Shown: positions 38,201-50,200 of the stretch, one piece after another
How positions within the stretch are numbered: the stretch's first letter is position 1
How the letters are laid out: each line of letters starts with the position of its first letter
Source of the DNA: Conchocele bisecta
Taxonomy: Eukaryota > Mollusca > Bivalvia > Lucinida > Thyasiridae
Length of the DNA stretch: 64,000 bases
NCBI GenBank assembly: GCA_029237695.1
Contig: CM055278.1
Location: 67,695,188 to 67,759,187 of the forward strand
Direction: 5' to 3'
Position numbers and translations under genes: made by a program
Notes under the pieces: generated by a model
What the model was told of the DNA's origin: nothing
The model's input: only the letters and a program-made list of their open reading frames with translations
Databases searched by the model: none

Positions 38201-41200
38201 CATATACGCATTGCTCTAATGGTCCTCTACCGCCCTGTGCCAAAACTACGTTCGTTCTGCCCCCGTCAAGCCCAGGGTCAAGGTCACATACTTAGTGCTT
38301 CAAAAACCATAACGCTTGGGTAAATATCTTATACTCTTGTTTTCTTTCATGGATCATGGATCATCTTCATATTTCATATACGCATTGCTCTAATGGTCCT
38401 CTACCGCCCTGTGCCAAATCCACGTTCGTCCTGCCCCACCAATCCCAGGGTCAAGGTCACATACTTGGTGCTTCAAAAACTTTAACGCTCAGGTAAATAT
38501 CTTATAATTTTTATTTCCATTCACGGATCAACTTCATATTTCATATACGCGTTGCTCTAATGGTCGTCTACCGCCCTGTGCCAAATCCACGTTCGTCCTG
38601 CCCCCGCCAAGCCCAGGGTCAAGGTCACATACTTAGTGCTACAAAAACTTTAACGCTCGGGTAAATATCTTATAATTTCTGTTTTCTTTCATGGATCTCT
38701 TTCATATTTCATATACGCATTGCTCTAATGGCCCTCTCTACCGCCCTGTGCCAAATCCACGTTCGTCCTGCCCCCGCCAATCCCAGGGTCAAGGTCACAT
38801 ACTGGTGCTTCAAAAACTTTAATGCTCAGGTAAATATCTTATAATTTTTCTTTCCATTCACGGATCAACTTCATATTTCATATATGCGTTTGCTCTAATG
38901 GTCCTCTACCGCCCTGTGCCAAATCCACGTTCGTCCCGCCCCCGCCAAGCCCAGGGTTAACATCATATACTTAGTGCTTCAAAAACTTTAACGCTCAGGT
39001 AAATATCTTATAATTTCTGTTTTCTTTCACGGATCAGCTTCATATTTCATATATGCATTGCTCTAATGGTCCTCTACCGCCCTGTGCCAAATCCACGTTT
39101 GTCCTGCCCCCGCCAAGCCCATGTGAAGGTCACATACTTGGTGCTTCAAAAACTTTAACGCTCAGGTAAAAGAAAATTTTGACTTGCAATTTGGCCTCAT
39201 TTATTATCAAAGCGATATGTGGGACATCCGTGTTCTATGAACACATTTTCTAGTTTATTAAACTTCACACATGCATAGAAGACGACCCAAAGGTGTGTCG
39301 CACGTAAGAATGACAACTCTTGCGTCGTTAATTTCTTAGTTATCTCCCTTTGTTGTTTCTTGCACTGATTTCGTGTCTGGAGCATAACTCGAACACCCTT
39401 TGGAATATTTTCATGAAACTTCACACATGCATAGACCACGACCCTAAAGGTGTGTCCCGCAAGAATGACAACTCTTGCATCACTAATTCTTTAGTTATCT
39501 CCCTTTGTTTTTCCGTCACTGATTTTGTCTCCGGAGCATAACTCGAACACCCTTTTTTCAAACTACTTGTTTATCTGGGGAGGGGGATACACATGCGCTT
39601 GTCGACAAGCGTCCATTTCTAGTTTAAACTGTCTCGCCGAGACGGTTCAAATGAGTGGTAACAACATATGCATTCATTGAGAAATGAAGAAAATGAAAAA
39701 AATAATTGTAAATTGAGATACCCTTGAATTGATATCCGACATTAAATGAGCTAACCAGTAGTCATGTACCACCAGTTATCAATGACACACCGTGTATACG
39801 GAGACAAGTCTATATCTACTGGAGGTCCTCCGCTCCAAATACAAGTTCATGTACGTTTAACCTTTTCATGACAAACGTTTTTGACCGAAAATATTAAAAC
39901 AATTTTTGTTTTTCTGCACCGAAGTATGTGTTGTTGTCATTCATTTGAACCGTCTACTGGAGGTCTGGGAGTTGAATTTGGTTATTGCCCATTATGAAAG
40001 TAGTAAGATTATTACTGATACTACTGCTTTTGGGAGGGGGCCAAGTGATTCTGGTGTGACGAGGACCTGGCATCAGATCAGGATTATTCTTATTTCTGGG
40101 CTGACTTTATAATTTTTTGTCGAGCCCACTTGCGGAAAGCGAGACATAGTGATCACAATGACGTCCGGGTGTCCGTCCGTCCGTCCGAAATCTGCGTTAA
40201 AGTTTTTAAGTACCTTATATCTCTGCAGTCCTAAGTGCCATTGACTTTAAACTTCATATGCTTATTAGTCATCATCCATATATTCATGCTGTGTCCCACT
40301 CATGCGGCCCAAGGTCAAGGTCAAATGACTTAAGTTTGCGTTAAAGTTTCTGTCAAAATTTGCGTTAAAGTTTTCACATACCTACTATCTCTGTAACCGT
40401 AAGTCAGATTTGCTTGAAACTTTGTATGCTTATTGGGCATCATCTATATAATCATTCTGTGTCCCACTCATGCGGCCCCTGTGCCCCAAGGTCAAGGCCT
40501 TATGACTTAGAAGTTTGCGTTATTATAAAATCTGCGTTAACGTTTTTACATATCTTATATCTCCACAATTGTGACTCCAATTTACTTAATATAACTTCCA
40601 ATACTTTTCCTCATCCATATTTTCATTCCATAGCCTGCCCATGTGGTCCACATGCCCAAGGTCAAGGTCAAATGACTTTGAAATTTGTCTTAAAGTTTTT
40701 ACATACCTTATATCTCCACAACACTTAATCTGATTTACTTCAAACTTCAAATAATTATTTATTATCATCCATATTTTCATTGTGTAGCCGACCCATGCGG
40801 CCCACATGCCTAAGATCAAGGTCAAATGACTTTAAAATTTGCGTTAAAGCTTTTACATACCTTTATCTCCACAACCTTAATTAAAACTTCAAATAAATAC
40901 ATTCTGAGACCATCAAATGCTTCGGTGGGATCGACATGCGGCCCGCGGCCATCTGGTTTATTTTCTGGGCTGACTATATAGTTTTTTTATTGTAAATATT
41001 CAGTTTTGATTTTGGGATTTTCCCCCCATTTGTATATGTACTTGAACATGTACATGTACTTGTACAGGTAATATATGGGATTTAGTACTTAACCATTGAC
41101 CCAGCCTTAAATGACCTTAGCTGTTGATAGGCCGTTAAACCCCAACCAACACACCTCCACTCCAAATATAAGTTTATGGGCCACCTAAAGGTTCAGTTAG

Positions 41201-44200
41201 CCATTGATTATATGACAGCAAGTGGGAGGTGGACATATTGCGTTTCCCTTGTTTTCTCATTGGTACAAAGGGAATGGATTGATAAAGCACCTGGACAAAT
41301 TTGAAAATAATCTACTTCAATAATTTCATTGAAATTACGAAATTACTCTTCTATCATTTGATTTGAAAGCAGCAAGTTAACTACTGGATCAAACCCATTG
41401 GTCAGGCCTTTTAGTTATTGATAGGCCGTGAAACACCAATAAATCAAGCTCAAATTGATTAGAAAACCTACCCTGGTGTATTTAAATTGGGAATTACGTA
41501 TGTATCATTTTGTTCCAATTCCATGTGAGGTGTTGATGCATTTATGTTGCAGGCTATGCGGCGATATTTATTGCTGGGTCAGGGCGACTTCATCCGACAC
41601 TTGATGGATCTGCTCGAGTAAGTTGAATGTTGTCATCACTACCTTGTCTTATTTGTGAGAGGGTGGTTGGTCGGGTGAACGCGATGGCGTAAATTAATGG
41701 TTGGGGTTCCTCCTTATAGGAATCACGATTTGCCTGGTTTGGCCCTCGGGTACGTTTTTTATCTTTGGCACTTTTGTTATTTGGGATTTGAATTGTGTTA
41801 TTGCCCATTACAAAAGTAGTAAGATTATTACTGATCCTAATGTTTTTGGGAGGGGGCCAAGTGATTCTGGTGTGTCGAGGACCTGGCATCAGATCAGGAT
41901 TATTCTGATTTTAGGGCTGAATATATAGTGGGTTTTTTTCGTGCCTGCTTTAGCAGAAGGCTCGACTATAGTTGCCACTTTTTCCGTCGTCGTCCGAAAT
42001 GTCAAAAACTTTGTACAAGCTTCGTCATCATGCTAAAAATTTAAAATTACTTTACGGATTGCTTAAATATTTGGACACTTGATACATGTAAGCATTAGGA
42101 ACACACTCATTCCGCCAATTCACATGGCCTTGGCCTTTTTTACCTTCAAATGTTTGCATAAATACATGGCCATTTTTTTGCGTCAAAAACTTTGTACAAG
42201 CTTTCTCATCTTGCTATAACTTTCATATTACTAGGCGCATTCCTTCAATGTTTGGACACTTGATACAAACAATCATAATGACCTTGACATTTTGTACCTT
42301 CACCTTTTTGCGGAAACACTTAGCCATTTTTTTGCGTCAAAAAGTTTGTTCAAGTTTCTTCATCATGATATAACTGTAATATTACTTGACGGATTGCTTC
42401 AATATTTCGACACCGCTTCCGTGGCGGAAATCTTGTTTATTGTAAATATTCAGTTCTGATTTTGGGATTTTCCCCCATTTTGTACATGTGCACAGGTAAT
42501 ATATGTGATTTAGTACTAAACCCATTGACCGGGCCTTAAATGACCTTAGCTGTTGATAGGCCATTAAACCCCAACAAACAAACTAACAAACATTGTCTTA
42601 TTTGTGGTTTTGACTGAGAAGTGAGACTGACTGGTTTTGTGACCAGTGTAAATCCTGCACTGTTCACCCTTTCATCAATGGGACACCTCTCGTGCTTCTA
42701 ACCAGCAATGTAGATTGTTATCAGGCTACTAGAGTGTGCTATTGGATCAGGTGTGTAACTTAGCACAAATCCCTTAAAACATGCTCCAGATAAGCTGCGT
42801 ATTTGCGTAAATACCCAAGTTGCCAAAAACCCAATTGAAATCAGAAATAGCGAGTATCAAAAAGGAATAAAAAATTTGTGGTACATTTATCATGCTATGG
42901 AAAACAATAAACAGACCACAAATATAGCATATTTTTCTTATTTTCCATGAAAACACATCTTGATATTTCATTATAATTGTCTCCAAGGAGACAATTCTAA
43001 TGAAATGCCAAGACGTGTTTTCATTTTGAAGCAAACTATTCAATAATTGCTGTTTGTTAATGTGTAAACAGTAGTGTGATTTTATTTTACCCAATTAAAA
43101 TATTGAAATACCCAATTGCTTCAGATATGATGGAGTGAAAATACTCAATTACTAATTCCTTATCTGGAGCCCTGCATAAAAGGTCATTTCTCCAGTCACA
43201 GCCACATATATTGCTTTTTTTTAAATAGATGATAATTACCAGACATGGTCAATAACTGCCTAACACGACTGCCAGAAAAAATATACATTGCATGTGTGTT
43301 TTAGCTCGCTTGCACAAAGCGCAGGAAGAGCTAATCATAATGGCTTACCCCCTCCTTTGATAGAATTTATTGATAGTTTACACATGCATTCCTCTGATGG
43401 TCCTCTATCATGCTGTGACAAATCTGTGACCGTCCGATCACCAGTAACCCCAAGGTCAAGGTCTCGAACTCGGCGCTTTCAGAAACTTAACATTGCGGTG
43501 AATTTCTTATACCGTCTTTGATAGAGCTTATTGATTTTTATATGACCGTTTTAAAAAAAGTGTATGTATTATGTTTTACTGCGGGTCAGGCGGGCGGCGG
43601 ACAGACAAACTGCATAGTTTGTGTACACAACTCCTCTGAAACCGTTCAGTCGATCGATCTTAAACTATATATACAGTCGAACTTCGATGGGTCGAACCCT
43701 GGTAAACTCGTCAGCCATGCTTGCCTCGAACTAGCCTTTAGGTCCCGGCAGAATTCCTATATAAATACGTTAAAACTACCCGGTATAGGTCGAACTTGTG
43801 AAAGTCGAACAACCCTCAATGCCTCGAATCGCTGTCACGCCCGGTCGTGTGTATAAATCCACTATAAACACCACAAAAACTCGAACATGTCAGCCGATTG
43901 TCTCCAGACTAGTTGATTGACTTTCACACCTATTGTTAACCGGTTGTCAAACAAATCTCAAGTGGTCATTTGAGCGTATACAATAACGGCAGTCGTGGCT
44001 AGCATACGTGGTAATTATGCATTGACCAATGTCGGCGAAGTTGTTAGTTAATTAAAGTGGTAATTTATGGGACTGGGTTCCATGTGATAGTAAATTATGA
44101 TATGCAGTGAATGTGATTCCGGGTCCGAAGTAAGTGATGGGGCGACTGGGCATGCATCTATTGATTTATCAGTGTATGACGAGCGATGTAATTTTATACC

Positions 44201-47200
44201 TACAAGCATGCGCATCATTTTATGGCAAATACATATTCACTCACAAAGATTTATATTTGATTAGATAAATATTTGTCATGAAATTACGCAAATGCCAATA
44301 GGTACAAAATCTGAGATGTTTTCACATGATCGTATCGGACGGGGCAATCAAGTCCGCCAATTGTATTTCGTAATCATTTTCTGTTGTTCTCATGTTCTAT
44401 TGCTGTATAATGGCTATGTAAATAAAAACACACATGAGTTTGCCGCTTTCTTTGTTTTATTAAAGCCTGTTTCTGTTAATAAACGACTGTGACAATCAAC
44501 CATAAATGCAAATGTAAGCGCATTTATATGAAACAACGTGTGGTAATGACGACTTGTTTCACTTAGTACACTGACCAACTCGTAGATCTGAAATGGTTAC
44601 AGTAGAAAATCCCGATGGGTCGAACAACGGATGGGTCGAACTAAAACTTAACCCCGCAGGCTGTTCGACCCATCGAAGTTCGACTGTACGTCTTCTACAC
44701 ATATTGAAGATGTGCACCTTGGTGTTTTTATGCCGAAAAACCTTTTTAACTTGTATTCAATTCTTTAGAGGGTACAGAGTTTGTGTATACAACTCCTGAA
44801 ACCGTTCCGTCAATCGATCTGAGACTATACACATGTCTTCTACACATATTGAAGATGTGCACCTTGGTGTTTTTATGCCGAAATTATATTTTTTTAACAA
44901 AAATATCACCTTTTAAACTTAACCATTTTTTCTAAATTTTTGCATTCAATTCTATGTAGGGTACAGAGTTTGTGTACACATCTCCTCTGAAACCGTTCAG
45001 TCAATCAATATGAAACTATACACACATCTTCTACACTTATTGAAGGTGTGCACCTTGGTGTTTTTATGCCTTTTTATATTAGCCATTTTTATACGACCGA
45101 ATTATGTTTTACCGCACGGCGGGCGGGTGGGTGGGTGGCCGGGCGATCGGCTGAAGAAAAAGCGCATAGTTCGTGTACACAACTCCTCCGAAACCGTTCA
45201 GTCGATCGATCTGAAACTATACACACGTCTTCTACACATATTGAAGATGTGCACCTTGGTGTTTTTATGGCGAAAAAATATTTTTTAACAAAAATATCGC
45301 CTTTTTAACTTAGCCATTTTTTCTTCATTTTTCTATACATTTCTATATACGGTACAGAGTTTGTGCTCTGAAACCTTTCAGTCGATCGATCTGAAACTAT
45401 GCACACGTCTTCTACACATATTGAAGATGTGCACCTTGGTGATTTTATTGCGAAAAAATATTTTTTAACAAAAATATCACCTTTTTAACTTAGCCATTTT
45501 TTCTACATTTTTCTATACAATTCTATATACGGTACAGAGTTTGTGTACACAACTCCTCCGAAACCGTTCAGTCGATCGTTCTGAAACTATACACACGTCT
45601 TCTACACATATTGAAGATGTGCACCTTGGTGTTTTTATGCCGAAAAAATATTTTGTAACAAAAATATCGCCTTTTAACTTAGCCATTATTTCTACATTTT
45701 TCTATGCAATTCTATATACGGTACAGAGTTTGTGTACACAACTCCTCCGAAACCGTTCAGTCGATCGTTCTGAAACTATACACACGTCTTCTACACATAT
45801 TGAAGATGTGCACCTTGGTGTTTTTATGCCGAAAAAATGTTTTTGTAACAAAAATATCGCCTTTTTAACTTAGCAATTTTTTCTTCATTTTTCTATGCAA
45901 TTCTATATACGGTACAGAGTTTGTGTACACAACTCCTCCGAAACCGTTCAGTCGATCGTTCTGAAACTATACACACGTCTTCTACACATATTGAAGATGT
46001 GCACCTTGGTGTTTTTATGCCGAAAAAATGTTTTTGTAACAAAAATATCGCCTTTTTAACTTAGCAATTTTTTCTTCATTTTTCTATACATTTCTATATA
46101 CGGTACAGAGTTTGTGTACACAACTCCTCCGAAACTGTTCAGTCGATCATTCTGAAACTATACACACGTCTTCTACACATATTGAAAATGTGCACCTTGG
46201 TGTTTTTATGCCGAAAAAATATTTTTTAACAAAAATATCACCTTTTTAACTTAGCCATTTTTTCTACATTATTGTATCCAATTCCCTATCATTTCTACTT
46301 TACACTCTACTTTTCCATCTCTGCCTAAATTAGTATACATGTTTAGCACAACGAGGTGAAGAAATAATGCTATAGACTTTCAAATTCTCATTAATGTTTC
46401 TTGCCTTGGTGACAGCTTCACATTTCTACATCTTCACTGTCTAGCCCATATTCGACGGGCGTATTTTGTGACTTGCGGCACTCTTGTTTTCTGTATTTTT
46501 GTATCCAATTCTATATAATTTCTACTTTACACATCTCTACCTAAATTAGTATACCTGTTTATTACAACAATAATCTTGGTGACAGCTTCACATTTCTGCA
46601 TCTTCGCTGTCTGGCCCATCTTCGACAGGCGTATTTTGTGACTATTTTGTTGTATTAATACATACCTTACTTATGTTCAAAGTTTCAAAGCAATCTATCA
46701 AGTAATTGCTGAAATAATAGCATACATACAACACCATACCCATTCCGCAGAATTCCTGCAAATATACCTGGCACTGAGATATTGGTTTCTTGAGGGAAGT
46801 GGCAGCGAAAGTGTTAATGAGGTCTATTCATTAACCAATAATTCCAGCACAAAAATATTTACACAATTCCCTAACATTTGATTGGCCCATAGCAAGTCTC
46901 TGTCCAAAATTTATATCCCAGTAAACTCCCACGCCGAACTACTTTCCGTAACCATGAGGCGCAGTTAAAATAATTCTTAAGAAAACGGAAAATAAACACA
47001 TTTTCTTGATGAATTTATTTCAAATGCTGGAATTATAAGGAATGAATGGCCTTTTTGTGGAATTTATCGGGGATATAAACTTGGAAAAGTCGCGGGAATA
47101 CTGGACGAGGCCTTCCGGCCTTCGTCCAGTATTCCCGCGACTTTTCCAAGTTTATACCCCGATAAATTCCACAAAAAGGCCATTCATTCCTATAATGAAT

Positions 47201-50200
47201 CAATCGACCACAGAGAGGACCTCGCGAAGCCGGCGTCCAACCTCTACCTGCACAACCTGACGGGGATCCTGGAGACGGCTATCCGTGCCACCAATGCCCA
47301 GTTTGACGACTCCGACATCCTGAAACGCCTCGATGTGCGGCTACTGGAGGTCTCGCCCGGGGATACAGGCTGGGACGTGTTTAGTCTCGACTACCACGTC
47401 GATGGGCCCATCAGGACGGTAGGTACATGTACGACATACCAGGATGGTTTCCGTGAGCGAATAGTGTAGATCCTGATAATACTGCGCAGTCTTATCAGGG
47501 TCTACACTAGTTGCAGTTTTCCTGAGGGGTACAGTCGGGGACAAGTTTAGTCTTGACTACCATGTGGACAGACCCATCAGGACGGTAGGTGTCTGACAGT
47601 GATGAACGAACAGTGTAGATCCAGTTCAGTCTGCGTGAATATGTTTTCCCAAATTTGGTGATTAAAAATGCACAAATTGGCATTCAATTTTGCAAACAAC
47701 AAACTTTTTGTTTTGACAATTGGAATTTATTTTACAGATTGGGGAAAAAAAGAGGCCCCTGCGGTTGAGGAAGGGGCCTATATTCGGGCCCTAGAGGCAT
47801 GGTAGTTTAGTCCAGGGCTCCCGATAAGGAATTAGTAATTGAGTATTTTCACTCCATCATATCTGAAGCAATTGGGTATTTCAATATTTTGATTGGGTAA
47901 AATAAAATCAGACTACTGTTTACACATCAGCAGACAGCAATTGTTGAATAGTTTGCTTCGAAATGAAAACATGTCTTGGCCTTTCTTTAGAATTGTCTCC
48001 TTGGAGACAATTCTAATGAAATACCAAGATAGGTTTTCATGCAAAAAAAATAAAAAATGCTATATTTGTGGTCTGGTTATTGTTTTCTTTAGCATGATAA
48101 AGGTACCACAAATTTGTTATTGCTTTTTGATACTCGCTACTTCTGATTTCAATTGGGTTTTTGGCAATTTTAATTGGGTATTTACGCAAATACGCAGCTT
48201 ATCTGGAGCTCTGTTAGTCCTTGTCACCGATTGGTTGTAGGTATTCACCCCGGAGTGTATGATCATGTACCTGCGGGTGTTCAACTTCCTGTGGCGCGCC
48301 AAGAGGATGGAGTATATCCTCACCCTCATCTGGAGGAACCAGATCTTCAACGCCAAGCTGCTCCGCGCCATTCCAGGTACGGCTGACTGGAACCTCCGTA
48401 AACCGGACACCCGGTGCACCTCCCAGGGTGTCCGGTTTACGGAGGTTCTACTGTAGTTCATGCGTGTCTCCAACGCCAAGCGACTCCGTTCCATTCCATG
48501 TACTACTGTATGTTCCGCGCTTTCCAATCTACTTTGGCCATTTATAATCCTTTCAACACCGCAGGCCTGTATAGTGGTATTGGCAAACCGTGTAAATCCA
48601 GATGAGACGGCTTATGACGAATATATTTTTTTTATTTGATATGTTCAATGGACAAAACTAGGTCGGCAGAAAAATGTGGAATAGTTGACTATTTTTTGTT
48701 TGGGCAATTGTAGGAATTACATAAAATAAAAATAGTTGAGAGCGTCACATTTTTGTTATTGACGAAAAAGTACTTCTATTTAAATATGTTTTTATTTGAT
48801 ATGTTTAATGGACAAAAGTAAGTTGGTAGAAAAATGCGGAACTGTTGACTATTTTTGTTGGGGCATTTCAAGTCTCATCTCGAGGTTCCAACACTGCCCT
48901 AGTCATCCCTGAATGATGTTTCCATCCCACCGAGGCTTGCAACTGAGGCTCTGTCTCCATATTACCTTAACTGTTGTTGGGACACGCACATTTCTTGTTA
49001 ATAGATAAATAATGGTGGATGATATTAATAGACGTGTAAATGTGATACACGACCGCTGGCTGCGGTTTGTGAACATACATTGGCAATCTCCATTTGCAAT
49101 CAAGCATTCAATCAATTAATGCATTTAATGCAATCAAGTATTTTAGCTCATGTGAGCTATTACCGCAATGTGTTCGTCGTCCGTCGTCGTCGTCCGTGAA
49201 CATTTTCAAACGTCTTCTCCTCGGTAACCATTGGGCCTATAGTCACCAAACTTCATGGTCCTTAGGTAGGGGGATTACAAAATTGTTAAAATGACGTCAT
49301 TACATAATCAAAGATGGTTGCCGTCTAAAAATAGCACAAATTCTTCAAAAATCTTCTTCTCAAGAACCGCTAACCGGATTTCGACAAAACTTGGTAGGAA
49401 TGATTGATGGACAATGCTCTTTCAAAGTTGTTAAAATGGTGACCCCGGGGTCAAAAATGGGCGTGGCCCGTGGGGTCAAATTGGGTCAAATTTTATTTTT
49501 TACCGAATATTGTCATGTCATATATCAAATCGAAGGTATCAACGAGGCGACCACTCTGGTGCATTTTTTGTCGAAATCGGATGTTATGTCATCCAAGATG
49601 GCCGCCGAAAGGTCAAAAGGTCGTTCTTTTATTAGAGATTTCAAAATTCTTCTTCACATGAACCACTTGGCCCATGGTAGCCAAACTTAAAAGTTATGGT
49701 CCATGGGTGAAGCCTTTTCAGATTTGTTAAAATGGAGGTCATCGCTAATCCAAGATGGCCGCCATCTAAAAATAGCATAAATTCTTAAAAAATCTTCTTC
49801 TCATGAACCACTAGCCGGATTTCGACGAAACTTGGTAGGAATGATCGATGTACAATGCTCTTTCAAAGTTGTTAAAATGGTGACCCCAGGGTCAAAAATG
49901 GGTGTGGCCCGTGGGGTCAAATTTTATTTTTGACCGAATATGGTCATGTCTATATCAAATCAAAGGTATCAAAGAGGCGATCGCTCTGGTACATTTTTTG
50001 TCGAAATTGGATGGTCATGTCATCCAAGATGGCCGCCAAAAGGTCAAAAGGTCGTTCTTTTATTAGAGATTTCAAAATTCTTCTTCACACGAACCGCTTG
50101 GCCCATGGTGGCCAAACTTCACAGTTATGGTCCATGGGTGAAGTCTTTTCAGATTTGTTAAAACGGAGGTCGTCGCTAATCCAAGATAGCCGCCATCTAA

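Noticed and set aside
45541..45873. Repetitive 110-residue frame ([22 protein letters not shown])
   Set aside because: Direct translation of the 188-bp tandem units; the period is not matched to a protein repeat and neighbouring units break the frame.
44690..46260. Possible CRISPR-like or regularly spaced array
   Set aside because: The units are continuous ~188-bp direct repeats without unique spacers, in a eukaryotic intron.
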